A stretch of 64,000 bases of DNA, from the NCBI RefSeq assembly GCF_000378465.1, contig NZ_KB899923.1, positions 49,288-113,287 on the forward strand, given 5' to 3'. Within the stretch, counting starts at the first letter, position 1. Every line of letters starts with the position of its first letter. Origin of the DNA: Elioraea tepidiphila DSM 17972. GTDB taxonomy: Bacteria; Pseudomonadota; Alphaproteobacteria; Acetobacterales; Acetobacteraceae. A model generated the notes under the pieces. The model ran no database searches. It was given only the letters and a program-made list of their open reading frames with translations, and had not been told where the DNA came from. The translations under genes and the position numbers were made by a program. Shown piece after piece: positions 22,238 through 32,517 of this stretch.

Positions 22238-23134
22238 ATGAACCAGAAGACCCTCATCGGCGGCGCGATCGGCGTCGTCGTCGCCGGTGCCGTGCTGCTC
22301 TCCACCCTGTTCACGGTGCACCAGACTGAGCAGATGCTGGTCGTCCAGTTCGGCAAGCCCGTGCGCGTGATCACCGAGCCGGGGCTGCACGCCAAGATCC
22401 CGTTCATCCAGAACACGATCAGCTTCGATCGCCGCCTGCTCGACTACGAGGGGCCGCCGGAGGAGGTGATCCTGGGGGACCAGCGCCGGCTGATCGTGGA
22501 CACCTTCACCCGGTTCCGCATCACCGACCCGCTCGAGTACTACCAGACAGTGGGCTTCGGCGAGGCGGCGATCCGGGCGCGGCTCTCCTCGATCGTGCCC
22601 TCGGCGCTGCGCCGCGTGCTCGGCAACGAGCCGCTGCTGTCGGTGCTGTCGGCCGACCGCACGCGGATCATGAACGACATCCGCGACAACGTGAACCGCG
22701 AGGCGCGGCGGTTCGGCATCGCGATCGAGGACGTGCGCATCCGCCGCACCGACCTGCCGGAGGAGAACACGCAGGCGATCCTGAGCCGGATGCAGACCGA
22801 GCGCGAGCGTGTCGCGCGCGAGGCCCGCGCCGAAGGCGCGGAGGTGGCGGCTCGCATCCGCGCGGGCGCGGAGCGCGAGCGCACCGTCATCCTGGCGGAG
22901 GCGCAGGCGCAGGCGGACATCATCCGCGGCTCGGGCGAGCAGGAGGCGATCCGCATCTTCGCCGACGCGTTCAACCGCGACCGCGAGTTCTTCGCCTTCT
23001 GGCGCAGCCTTCAGGCCTATCGCGAGGCGTTCGGCGACGAGGGGCGCGGCATGCTGATCGTGACCCCGGAGAGCGACTTCTTCCGCTTCTTCAAGCAGCT
23101 CCCGCAGGACGTGCGGGCGGCGGACGCGCGCTGA
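22238..23134 (+). CDS. hflC: HflC subunit of the FtsH-regulating SPFH complex
   Basis: A 298-residue protein with an N-terminal membrane helix (GGAIGVVVAGAVLLSTLFTVHQTEQ) and an SPFH domain (MLVVQFGKPVRVITEPGLHAKIPFIQ). Its partner-type helical part includes MQTERERVAREARAEGAEVAARIRAGAERE. The C-terminal VTPESDFFRFFK is typical of HflC. It is preceded by GGGGGAGAGA as ribosome site and is translated with hflK. Confidence 0.95.
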   Translation: MNQKTLIGGAIGVVVAGAVLLSTLFTVHQTEQMLVVQFGKPVRVITEPGLHAKIPFIQNTISFDRRLLDYEGPPEEVILGDQRRLIVDTFTRFRITDPLEYYQTVGFGEAAIRARLSSIVPSALRRVLGNEPLLSVLSADRTRIMNDIRDNVNREARRFGIAIEDVRIRRTDLPEENTQAILSRMQTERERVAREARAEGAEVAARIRAGAERERTVILAEAQAQADIIRGSGEQEAIRIFADAFNRDREFFAFWRSLQAYREAFGDEGRGMLIVTPESDFFRFFKQLPQDVRAADAR

Positions 23135-23152
23135 GCCTCCGACGCGGCGGGC

Positions 23153-23347
23153 ATGACGCCTGCGGCGCTGGTTGCGGCCCTCGGCCTCGTTCTCGCGGCC
23201 GAGGGCCTTCTTTATGCGCTGTTCCCGGACGCGGTCCGGGGCGTGCTGGCCCGGCTGATCGCGCTGCCGGACCAGGGGCTGCGCGCGGTCGGGCTCGCGG
23301 CGGCCGCGCTCGGCGCCCTGATCGCGCTGGCGGCGAGCCTCCTCTGA
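23153..23347 (+). CDS. DUF2065 small inner-membrane protein (YjeT-like)
   Basis: A 64-residue protein with two hydrophobic segments (residues 4-22 and 43-63) separated by DAVRGVLARLIALPDQGLRAVG. This is the DUF2065/YjeT pattern. It lies 18 bp after hflC and before degP, the position it often holds in alphaproteobacteria. Function is not established; the conserved link to hflKC and degP suggests a role in membrane quality control. Confidence 0.85.
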   Translation: MTPAALVAALGLVLAAEGLLYALFPDAVRGVLARLIALPDQGLRAVGLAAAALGALIALAASLL

Positions 23348-23374
23348 GGCCGGGCCGGATCAGAACACCGGGAG

Positions 23375-23394
23375 GGAAGGGGACGATCCCTTCC
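23375..23394. other. GC-rich stem-loop between DUF2065 and degP
   Basis: GGAAGGG and CCCTTCC (7 bp) enclose a 6-nt loop. The stem is 27 bp after the DUF2065 stop and 78 bp before the degP ATG. No T-run follows, so it is not a classical terminator. It may attenuate read-through or protect the upstream transcript. Confidence 0.35.
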
Positions 23395-23471
23395 GGCCCC
23401 GGTGCGGCTGGTCCATATAGCGTCGCAGTTCCGGCGCGCCCCCGCGCCACTCGAAGAAGGCAGTCAGGTCC

Positions 23472-24974
23472 ATGCGTCTGATGATCCGTCCCGTCGCCGC
23501 GGCGCTTGCTCTGGCGCTGCTCGGCACGGCGCCGCTGGTGGCACCGCACCTGCACCGGAGCGAGGCCCGCGCGGTACCGGAGAGTTTCGCCGATCTCGCC
23601 GAGCGGCTGCTGCCCTCGGTCGTGAACATCTCGACCACGCAGACGGTGACGGCGCGGCGCGACCGGCAGGGCCCGGACGTGCCGCAGTTCCCGCCCGGCT
23701 CGCCGTTCGAGGAGTTCTTCCGCGAGTTCTTCGACCGCCAGCAGCGCCAGGGGCCGCAGGCGCCGCAGCGGCCGCGCCGGGCGCAGAGCCTCGGCTCCGG
23801 CTTCATCATCGCCTACCAGAACGGCGAGGGCCTGATCGTCACCAACAACCACGTCATCGACGGCGCGGACGAGATCAGCGCGATCCTGACCGACAACACC
23901 ACGCTCCGGGCGGAGCTGGTCGGACGCGACCAGCGCACCGACCTCGCGCTCCTGCGCGTGAAGTCCGACAAGCCGCTGACGCCGGTGACCTTCGGCAACA
24001 GCGACACGACGCGGATCGGCGACTGGGTGCTGGCGATCGGCAACCCGTTCGGGCTCGGCGGGTCGGTGACGGCCGGCATCGTCTCGGCGCGCGGCCGCGA
24101 CATCCGCATCGGCCCCTATGACGACTTCATCCAGACCGATGCGGCGATCAACCGCGGCAACTCGGGTGGGCCGCTGTTCAACATGGCCGGCGAGGTGGTG
24201 GGCATCAACACCGCGATCTTCTCGCCGACCGGCGGGTCGATCGGCATCGGCTTCGCGATTCCCTCGAACCTCGCGACCAACGTGATCTCGCAGCTGCGCG
24301 ACTACGGGCGGGCGCGGCGTGGCTGGCTCGGCGTGCGCATCCAGCAGGTGACCGACGAGATCGCCGAGAGCGTGGGCCTGACGGGCGGGGCGCGCGGTGC
24401 GCTGGTCGCCGGGGTGAACGAAGGCGGGCCGGCCGACAAGGCCAGGCTTCAGAACGGCGACATCGTGCTGGAGTTCAACAACCACGAGATCCGCGAGATG
24501 CGGTTCCTGCCGCGGGTGGTGGCGGAGACCCGCATCGGCTCCGAGGTGCCGGTGGTGATCTGGCGCAACGGCCAGCGCATCACGCTGAAGGTAACGGTGG
24601 GCGAGCTGCCCGAGGATGTCGAGCAGGCGGCGGCGACTCCGGGTCCGCAGGATCGTGGCGGCGCGCCGGTCGATCTCGCCGGCACGGGGCTCAAGCTCTC
24701 GGCGATCACGCCGGAGCTGCGCGAGCGGTTCAGCATCGGCGCCGATGTGAAGGGCGTGCTGGTGGTGGAGGTCGAGGCGAACAGCCCGGCCGCCGAGCGC
24801 GGCATTCGCCCAGGCGACGTGATCGTCGAGGTGCAGCAGGAGGCGGTCTCGACGCCGGCCGAGGTGCAGCAGCGCGTGGCCCGCGCGCGCCAAGCCGGCC
24901 GTCAGAACGTGCTGATGCTGATCGACGGTCAGCAGGGCATGCGGTTCGTGCCGCTGCCGGCCGGCCGGGGCTGA
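23472..24974 (+). CDS. DegP/HtrA-type periplasmic serine protease (Do family)
   Basis: A 500-residue Do-like protease with an N-terminal signal region (about residues 1-33). The trypsin-like triad is visible as His127 (TNNHVID), Asp157 (RTDLALLRV) and Ser231 (RGNSGGPL). Two PDZ domains follow (about 265-355 and 395-490), carrying GVNEGGPADKARLQNGD and VEANSPAAERGIRPGDVIV. Such proteins (DegP, MucD, DegQ) degrade or chaperone misfolded envelope proteins. Genomic position after hflK-hflC-DUF2065 is common in alphaproteobacteria. The paralogue name cannot be fixed from sequence alone. Confidence 0.95.
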   Translation: MRLMIRPVAAALALALLGTAPLVAPHLHRSEARAVPESFADLAERLLPSVVNISTTQTVTARRDRQGPDVPQFPPGSPFEEFFREFFDRQQRQGPQAPQRPRRAQSLGSGFIIAYQNGEGLIVTNNHVIDGADEISAILTDNTTLRAELVGRDQRTDLALLRVKSDKPLTPVTFGNSDTTRIGDWVLAIGNPFGLGGSVTAGIVSARGRDIRIGPYDDFIQTDAAINRGNSGGPLFNMAGEVVGINTAIFSPTGGSIGIGFAIPSNLATNVISQLRDYGRARRGWLGVRIQQVTDEIAESVGLTGGARGALVAGVNEGGPADKARLQNGDIVLEFNNHEIREMRFLPRVVAETRIGSEVPVVIWRNGQRITLKVTVGELPEDVEQAAATPGPQDRGGAPVDLAGTGLKLSAITPELRERFSIGADVKGVLVVEVEANSPAAERGIRPGDVIVEVQQEAVSTPAEVQQRVARARQAGRQNVLMLIDGQQGMRFVPLPAGRG

Positions 24975-25031
24975 GCCGCGTCGCGACCATCGGGAGCGAC
25001 GCCCTCGTGGAGGGGGGTCGGGGGAGACGGG

Positions 25032-25056
25032 GCCCATCGCGCACGCGCGATGGGTG
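25032..25056. terminator. Strong stem-loop between convergent degP and serB
   Basis: CCCATCGCGC (25033-25042) and GCGCGATGGG (25045-25054) form a perfect 10-bp inverted repeat (the central pairs probably open to a loop). An outer pair, GTCGGGGGAG (25017-25026) and CTCCCCCGAC (25068-25077), extends the structure into the serB 3' end. There is no T-run. Position between convergent genes suggests bidirectional termination. Confidence 0.55.
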
Positions 25057-25062
25057 CCCGAC

Positions 25063-25965
25063 TCAGGCTCCCCCGACGTGTTCTTCCTCGGTGTATCCCT
25101 GGATCCAGAGCAGCGCCGTGAGGTCGGCGTGGTCGATCCGCACGCGCGCGGCGGCGGCGACGCTCGGCTTGGCGCGGAAGGCGACGCCGAGCCCGGCGGC
25201 CTGAAGCATCGGCAGGTCGTTCGCACCGTCACCGACGGTGAGCGTCGCGGCCAGCGGCACGGCCTGCTCGGCCGCGAGACGGTGCAGCGTCGCGAGCTTG
25301 GCGTCCTTGTCGAGGATCGGCTCGGCCACCCGGCCGGTCAGCCGCCCGCCCTCCACGATCAGGTCGTTCGCCTGGTCGAGATGGAAGCCCACGCGGTCGC
25401 GCACGCGGGCGGTGAAGAAACGAAACCCGCCTGAGACGAGCGCGCAGACCGCACCGTGGGCGCGCATGGTGGCGACCAGCGTCTCGGCCCCGGGGGTGAG
25501 CGCGATCCGGGCATAGGTGCCCTCCAGCGCCTCCGCCGGCAGCCCTGCCAGCATGGCGACACGCTCGCGCAGCGCGGCCGCGAAATCGAGCTCGCCGTTC
25601 ATCGCGCGCGCGGTGATCGCGGCGATGCGCTCCTTCAGCCCGGCGAAATCCGCGAGCTCGTCGAGCGTCTCGCCGGTGACGATGGTGCTGTCCATGTCGG
25701 CGACCAGCAGCCGCTTGCGCCGTCCCGCGACGGCTTGCGCGGCGAGATCGATCGCGGCTGCGCCGAGGGCCGAGCGCACGGCGGCCTCGGCTTGGTCCGG
25801 GGCGAGGTCGGCGAAGGGCAGGTCGGCGGCCTCGCCCTCCTTGAGCCAGCGCGGCGGGCCGACCGTGGCGTGCAGGGCCTTGAGCGCGTCGCCGGCGGCG
25901 CGAAGATGCGCCTGGTCGAGCACCGGCCCGCGGGCGGGCGCGATCAGTGTCAGCACATGGTCCAT
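25063..25965 (-). CDS. serB: Phosphoserine phosphatase
   Basis: A 300-residue HAD-superfamily enzyme, which hydrolyses O-phosphoserine to serine in the last step of serine synthesis. The nucleophile motif is DMDSTIVTGET (Asp90 and Asp92), motif II is ALVSGGFRFF, and GDGANDLPMLQAAGLGVAFRAKP is motif III/IV. The N-terminal about 80 residues match the regulatory extension of longer SerB proteins. The ATG at MDHVLTLIAP is used; an upstream GTG-type extension would overlap miaA. The gene diverges from miaA with 23 bp between start codons, so each promoter must lie inside the other's 5' region. Confidence 0.95.
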   Translation of the reverse strand: MDHVLTLIAPARGPVLDQAHLRAAGDALKALHATVGPPRWLKEGEAADLPFADLAPDQAEAAVRSALGAAAIDLAAQAVAGRRKRLLVADMDSTIVTGETLDELADFAGLKERIAAITARAMNGELDFAAALRERVAMLAGLPAEALEGTYARIALTPGAETLVATMRAHGAVCALVSGGFRFFTARVRDRVGFHLDQANDLIVEGGRLTGRVAEPILDKDAKLATLHRLAAEQAVPLAATLTVGDGANDLPMLQAAGLGVAFRAKPSVAAAARVRIDHADLTALLWIQGYTEEEHVGGA

Positions 25966-25988
25966 GCGGTGACCTTGGAGGGGCGAGG

Positions 25989-26996
25989 ATGGCGGCACAA
26001 GCCGCGGCGGATGACGACCTGCCCCGCGCGCTGATCGTCGCGGGGCCGACCGCGAGCGGCAAGTCGGCGCTGGCGCTGGCGATCGCCGAGCGGGTCGGCG
26101 GGGCGGTGATCAACGCGGACTCGATGCAGGTGTATCGCGAGCTTCGCGTCCTCACCGCGCGGCCGACGCCGGCGGAGGAGTCGCGGGTGCCGCACCTGCT
26201 CTACGGGGTGCGCAGCGCCGCCGAGCCGGCGGATGCGGCCTGGTTCCGCGAGGCCGCGCTCGCGGCGATGGAGACGGCGCGGGCAGGCGGCCGCGTGCCG
26301 ATCCTGTGCGGCGGGACCGGGATGTGGCTCGATGCGCTGGTGCACGGCATCGCCGCGATCCCGCCCGTTCCGGCGGCGGTGCGGCGCGCGGCGCGGGCGC
26401 TCGCGGCCAGGATCGGCGCGCCGGCCCTGCATGCGCGGCTGGCGGCGCGCGATCCCGCGACCGCGGCGCGGCTCGCGCCCGGCGACACGCAGCGTGTGAT
26501 CCGTGCCTGGGAGGTGCTGGAGGCGACGGGGGAAGGGCTCGCGACTTGGTGGCAGCGCCCGGCGGTCCCGCCGGCGCCGTGGCGCTTCGCGCATGTGGCG
26601 CTCGATCCGCCGCGTGCCGCGGTGCGGGCGGCGATCGATGCGCGGTTCCTGGCGATGATGGCGGCGGGCGCGCTGGAGGAGGTGCGGGCGCTCGGCGCCT
26701 TGGGGTTCGATCCGGCGCTGCCGGCGATGCGCGCGCATGGCGTGCCGCCGCTGCTGGCGGCGATCCGCGGCGCGATGTCGCTCGATCAGGCGATCGCGCG
26801 CGGCCAGGCGATGGTGCGGCAGTATGCCAAGCGTCAGGCGACCTGGTTCCGCCACCACGCGCTGGCGCCGCCCGAGCGGACCTTTGCGATCAGTGCGTGG
26901 ATCGGCTCAGATGCGCAATTTTCAGAAAATTGCATGGCAGACCTGTTTGCGTTTATTGACGATTTCCTGTTGACGCGCCGCACCATGGCAGGATAA
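25989..26996 (+). CDS. miaA: tRNA dimethylallyltransferase
   Basis: A 335-residue MiaA, which adds the isopentenyl group to A37 of tRNAs reading UNN codons. Walker A is GPTASGKSALA (from Gly19). INADSMQVYRELRVLTARPT and the C-terminal YAKRQATWFRHH are family hallmarks. Start ATG follows GGAGGGGCGAGG. The last about 30 codons (after ISAWIG) run through an unusually A/T-rich stretch that also carries the likely ilv promoter; this tail has no counterpart I recognise in MiaA. Confidence 0.94.
   Translation: MAAQAAADDDLPRALIVAGPTASGKSALALAIAERVGGAVINADSMQVYRELRVLTARPTPAEESRVPHLLYGVRSAAEPADAAWFREAALAAMETARAGGRVPILCGGTGMWLDALVHGIAAIPPVPAAVRRAARALAARIGAPALHARLAARDPATAARLAPGDTQRVIRAWEVLEATGEGLATWWQRPAVPPAPWRFAHVALDPPRAAVRAAIDARFLAMMAAGALEEVRALGALGFDPALPAMRAHGVPPLLAAIRGAMSLDQAIARGQAMVRQYAKRQATWFRHHALAPPERTFAISAWIGSDAQFSENCMADLFAFIDDFLLTRRTMAG
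26915..26933. promoter_or_regulatory. A/T-rich perfect palindrome upstream of ilv promoter
   Basis: GCAATTTT, CAG, AAAATTGC: 8-bp arms with a 3-nt centre, in a region where the surrounding DNA is about 70% G+C. It lies inside the miaA 3' coding end and 37 bp upstream of the predicted -35 of the ilv operon, a position suited to an activator or repressor such as an Lrp-type regulator. Regulator identity is inference. Confidence 0.45.
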
Positions 26997-26997
26997 C
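26970..26997 (+). promoter_or_regulatory. Predicted sigma-70-type promoter of ilvBHC
   Basis: TTGACG (26970-26975) and GATAAC (26992-26997) separated by 16 bp, 48 bp before the ilvB ATG. The -10 box contains the miaA stop codon. It is the best match in the region and sits just upstream of the first ilv gene. A second TTGACG at 26956 has no matching -10. Confidence 0.5.
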
Positions 26998-27044
26998 CGC
27001 GGCCTTCCCGCCCGACAGGGCGAAGGAGCAAGGGAACGCGTGCC

Positions 27045-28838
27045 ATGCCGGCGACCGAGATGCTGAGTGGAGCCGAGATCCTGCTTCGCGCGCTGAAGGA
27101 TCAGGGCGTCGATACCGTGTTCGGTTATCCCGGCGGCGCGGTGCTGCCGATCTACGACGCGCTGTTCCAGCAGAACGCGATCCGCCACATCCTCGTGCGC
27201 CACGAGCAGGGCGCGGTGCACGCGGCCGAGGGTTATGCGCGCTCGACCGGCAAGGTGGGCGTGGTGCTGGTCACCTCCGGGCCGGGCGCCACCAATGCCG
27301 TCACGGGGCTCGTGGACGCGCTGATGGACTCCATCCCGGTGGTGTGCCTGACCGGGCAGGTGCCGACGCATCTGATCGGCAACGACGCGTTCCAGGAGGC
27401 CGACACCACGGGCATCACGCGTCCGGCGACCAAGCACAACTACCTCGTGAAGAACGTCGACGATGTCGGCCGCGTGATCCACGAGGCGTTCTACGTCGCC
27501 CGGTCCGGCCGGCCCGGGCCCGTGGTGGTCGATCTGCCGAAGGACATCCTGATCAACAAGGGCGTCTATGCCGGGATGCCGACCGCGCCGCACAAATCGT
27601 ACCGGCCGGTGCTCGATCCCGATCCGGCGGCGATCGCCACCGCGATCCGCATGCTGAAATCCGCCAAGCGCCCGATCATCTACGCCGGCGGCGGGGTGAT
27701 CAATGCCGGCCCGGAGGCCTCGCGCCTGCTGACGGAGTTCGTGCATCTCACGGGCTTCCCCTGCACCAACACGCTGATGGGGCTCGGCGCCTTCCCCGCC
27801 TCCGATCCGCAGTTCCTCGGCATGCTGGGGATGCACGGCACCTACGAGGCGAACCTCGCGATGCATGGCTGCGACGTCATGCTGAACATCGGCGCGCGGT
27901 TCGACGATCGCGTCACGGGGCGGCTGCGCGACTTCTCGCCGGGCAGCCTGAAGATCCATGCCGACATCGATCCGTCCTCGGTGAACAAGAACGTGCGCGT
28001 CGATTGCGCGATCATCGGCGACGCGGGGCGCATCCTCGCCGCGCTGATCGCGGCCTGGAAGGCGGATGCGGCGAAACCCGACACCGGCGCGCTGGCGGCC
28101 TGGTGGAAGCAGATCGAGCAGTGGCGGGCGCGCGACTGCCTGCGCTTCCGCCAGGACATGGATCCGTCGTCGATCATCAAGCCGCAGCACGCGATCCGGC
28201 GGCTCTACGAGCTCGCGCAGGAGACCGGCAAGGACACCTTCATCACCACCGAGGTCGGCCAGCACCAGATGTGGGCGGCGCAGTTCTGGAAGTTCGAGCG
28301 GCCCAACCGCTGGATGACGTCGGGCGGGCTCGGCACCATGGGCTACGGCCTGCCGGCGGCGATGGGCGTGCAGATCGCGCATCCGGATGCGCTCGTGATC
28401 GACATCGCCGGCGAGGCCTCGATCCTGATGAACATCCAGGAGATGGGCACGCTCGCGCAGTACCGGCTGCCGGTGAAGGTGTTCATCCTCAACAACGAGT
28501 ACATGGGCATGGTGCGGCAGTGGCAGGAGCTGCTGCATGGCGGCCGCTACTCCGAGAGCTACTCGGCGGCCCTGCCCGATTTCGTCAAGCTCGCCGAGAG
28601 CTTCCACGCCGTGGGCCTGCGCGCGACCAAGGTGGGCGAGCTCGACGACGTGATCCGCGAGATGCTGCGCGTGGACAAGGCCGTGATCGCCGACATCTGC
28701 GTCGACAAGGGCGAGAACTGCTTCCCGATGATCCCCTCCGGTGCCGCGCACAACGAGATGATCCTCGGCGCCGAGGACGAGGGTCCGAAGAAGGGCGGCG
28801 GGCCCGGCGTCACCGAGGAAGGCATGGTGCTGGTCTGA
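27045..28838 (+). CDS. ilvB: Acetolactate synthase, large (catalytic) subunit
   Basis: A 597-residue ThDP enzyme, which condenses two pyruvates, or pyruvate with 2-oxobutyrate, in valine/leucine/isoleucine synthesis. The catalytic Glu is in RHEQGAVHAAEGYAR (Glu54). The FAD/substrate region GMHGTYEANLAMHGCDVMLNIGARFDDRVTG and the C-terminal ThDP/metal motif (GEASILMNIQEMGTLAQY with NNEYMGMVRQWQ) are intact. It could be called ilvB, ilvI or ilvG; the small subunit follows 31 bp downstream. First gene of ilvB-ilvH-ilvC. Confidence 0.96.
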   Translation: MPATEMLSGAEILLRALKDQGVDTVFGYPGGAVLPIYDALFQQNAIRHILVRHEQGAVHAAEGYARSTGKVGVVLVTSGPGATNAVTGLVDALMDSIPVVCLTGQVPTHLIGNDAFQEADTTGITRPATKHNYLVKNVDDVGRVIHEAFYVARSGRPGPVVVDLPKDILINKGVYAGMPTAPHKSYRPVLDPDPAAIATAIRMLKSAKRPIIYAGGGVINAGPEASRLLTEFVHLTGFPCTNTLMGLGAFPASDPQFLGMLGMHGTYEANLAMHGCDVMLNIGARFDDRVTGRLRDFSPGSLKIHADIDPSSVNKNVRVDCAIIGDAGRILAALIAAWKADAAKPDTGALAAWWKQIEQWRARDCLRFRQDMDPSSIIKPQHAIRRLYELAQETGKDTFITTEVGQHQMWAAQFWKFERPNRWMTSGGLGTMGYGLPAAMGVQIAHPDALVIDIAGEASILMNIQEMGTLAQYRLPVKVFILNNEYMGMVRQWQELLHGGRYSESYSAALPDFVKLAESFHAVGLRATKVGELDDVIREMLRVDKAVIADICVDKGENCFPMIPSGAAHNEMILGAEDEGPKKGGGPGVTEEGMVLV

Positions 28839-28869
28839 CCGCCCCTTCCTCGCCCAAGGAACGTTGCCT

Positions 28870-30505
<1,636 letters not shown>

Positions 30506-30572
30506 GCCACGCCGCCGCGTGAGAGTTGCGCCGCCGGGCCTGGCCGGTCCAGGCTCGGCGGCGGAGCACGCC

Positions 30573-31421
30573 ATGGCGCCATCCGAGGTCATCCCGTTCC
30601 GCCGGCGCGAGCAGCCGGCCCCCGGGCCCGTGCGCGGGCTCGAACTGCTGCGCGCCGGCACCGACAATCAGCATCCCGTGACGGTGCTGTTCCTGCATGG
30701 CGCGGCCGGCGGGGCCTGGATGTGGGCGGAGCACCTGATGGGCGCGCTGGCCGCCTCGGGGTGGCGCACGGCGGCGCTGTCGTTCCGCGGCCACGGCGCG
30801 AGCATCGGCCGCGAGACGCTGCACGGCCTCGGCCTGCTCGACTATGTGCTCGATGCGCGCCAGGCGATCGCGGCGCTCGGCGGGCCGGTGGTGCTGGTCG
30901 GGCACTCGCTCGGCGGGCTGGTCGCGCAGATGCTGCTCGGCGATCCGCGCATCCGGGGCCTCGTTTTGCTCGCCACCGTCACGCCCGAGGGGCTGGCGGG
31001 CGCGAACTGGCGCCTCGCCTTCACCGATCCGGTGCTGTGGCAGGAGGTCGCGCGCATGCCCTGGGCAGATGCCGGCGGCATCTCGCCGGTGCGGCTCAGG
31101 AGTGCCCTGTTCTCCGATGCGCTGCCGGATCATCTCGCCTGGGGCTACATTGCGCGGCTGCAGTCCGAGAGCCTGCGCGCGCTCGCCGAGGCGCAGTGGC
31201 CGCGCCCGGTGGCCTCGGCCCGGCTGCTCGGCGTGCCGGCGCTGGTGGTGGGCGCGGGGGATGATCCGCTGGTGCCGGCGGATGCGCTGCTGCGCACGGC
31301 TTGGCTGCACGGCGCCGAGCACGCCACGATGGACGGTCTCGGCCACGCGATGATGCTGGATGCGGGCTGGCCGCGCGTCGCCGAGACGATCCTGCGTTTC
31401 CTCGCCGCGCGGGTGCCCTGA
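30573..31421 (+). CDS. Alpha/beta hydrolase
   Basis: A 282-residue alpha/beta-hydrolase. The oxyanion region is LFLHGAAGGAWMW, the nucleophile elbow is GHSLGGL (Ser near residue 115), an acid is likely in VVGAGDDPLVPADA, and the catalytic His is in DGLGHAMMLD. The ATG with GGAG 7 nt upstream is preferred to a GTG 54 bp earlier. Substrate unknown. It follows ilvC by 67 bp. Confidence 0.88.
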   Translation: MAPSEVIPFRRREQPAPGPVRGLELLRAGTDNQHPVTVLFLHGAAGGAWMWAEHLMGALAASGWRTAALSFRGHGASIGRETLHGLGLLDYVLDARQAIAALGGPVVLVGHSLGGLVAQMLLGDPRIRGLVLLATVTPEGLAGANWRLAFTDPVLWQEVARMPWADAGGISPVRLRSALFSDALPDHLAWGYIARLQSESLRALAEAQWPRPVASARLLGVPALVVGAGDDPLVPADALLRTAWLHGAEHATMDGLGHAMMLDAGWPRVAETILRFLAARVP

Positions 31422-31499
31422 TCGCCCGGACTGAGGGACTTGTTGCAGGCCCGCGCCTTGTTGCATCGTCCCAGCCTCACTGCCGCGAAGGAGCCGCCG

Positions 31500-32480
31500 A
31501 TGCCCTCCGCCCTGCGCCGCCGCACCCTGTTGGCCGCCTCCGCCGCGACGCTCGCCGCGCCGGCGCTGGCGCAGGCGCCGTGGCCGACCCAGCCGATCCG
31601 GCTGATCGTCCCGTTCGGCCCGGGCGGCTCGACCGACATCATCGCCCGGCTGATGGCCGAGCCGATGGGCGCCTTCCTCGGGCAGCCCGTGGTGGTGGAC
31701 AACCGCGCGGGCGGGGCCGCGACCGTCGGCACCGGCATCGCGGCGATGGCCGCGCCCGACGGCTACACGCTGCTGTTCTCGACGATCTCGGGGCTTGCGG
31801 TCGGCTCGACGCTCTACCGCGGCCGCATCCGCTGGAACGCCGATACGAGCTTCGCGCACATCGCGATCGTGTTCGGCACGCCCTATCTGCTGCTGGTCAA
31901 TCCGTCCTTCCCGGCGCGCGACATGGCCGGGTTCCTCGCCGAGGCGCGGCGGCGCGTGCACGGCGTCGAAGTCGCTTCCTCCGGCATCGGCTCGGTGAAC
32001 CACCTGATCATCCTGCGCATGGCGAAGCTCGCCGGCGTGCCGCTGCTGCACGTGCCCTATCGCGGCGGCGCGCAGGCGGCGATGGACGCGATCGCCGGCA
32101 CCGTGCCGGCGACGATCGACAGTCTTACCGCGGCGTCCGTGCATATCCGCGGCGAGCGGCTCCGCCCGCTTGCGATCAGCAGCGCGGCGCGCATCACCGG
32201 CTTCGACACGATCCCGACCTTCCGCGAGACCGGGCTCGACATCCTCGCCGATGGCTGGGCGGGGATCTGCGCGCCGGCCGGCACGCCGCGCCCGATCCAG
32301 GAGCGCATCGCGGACGCGATCCGCCACGCCCAGGCGCAGACCGCGGTGATGGAGCGGTTCGAGGCGACGGCGACGCTGCCGATCAAGCGCTTCCTCGACG
32401 AGGCGCAGGACTTCGTGCGCAGCGAGGTCGCGGCCTGGGCGCCGCTCGTGATCGAGAGCGGGGCGACGCCGGAGGGCTGA
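31500..32480 (+). CDS. Bug/TctC-family tricarboxylate-type substrate-binding protein
   Basis: A 326-residue periplasmic binding protein with a twin-arginine-like or Sec signal (RRRTLLAASAATLAAPALAQA, cleaved near residue 25). The Bug family ligand loops are visible: IRLIVPFGPGGSTDIIARL and VDNRAGGAATVGTG, plus HVPYRGGAQAAMDAIAGTV. No TctA/TctB membrane genes are next to it, as is common for orphan Bug proteins. Ligand unknown; typical ligands are carboxylates. It lies 79 bp after the hydrolase. Confidence 0.92.
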   Translation: MPSALRRRTLLAASAATLAAPALAQAPWPTQPIRLIVPFGPGGSTDIIARLMAEPMGAFLGQPVVVDNRAGGAATVGTGIAAMAAPDGYTLLFSTISGLAVGSTLYRGRIRWNADTSFAHIAIVFGTPYLLLVNPSFPARDMAGFLAEARRRVHGVEVASSGIGSVNHLIILRMAKLAGVPLLHVPYRGGAQAAMDAIAGTVPATIDSLTAASVHIRGERLRPLAISSAARITGFDTIPTFRETGLDILADGWAGICAPAGTPRPIQERIADAIRHAQAQTAVMERFEATATLPIKRFLDEAQDFVRSEVAAWAPLVIESGATPEG

Positions 32481-32517
32481 GCCGGGGGGCGATGCGCGCG
32501 CGCCACCGCCCGCACCC

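Noticed and set aside
26935..27030. Possible leader peptide and attenuator in front of ilvB
   Set aside because: A 20-codon frame from ATG 26935 exists, but it is in the same frame as miaA and is the miaA tail; it is not rich in Ile/Leu/Val in tandem. The small hairpin near 27003-27028 has no T-run.
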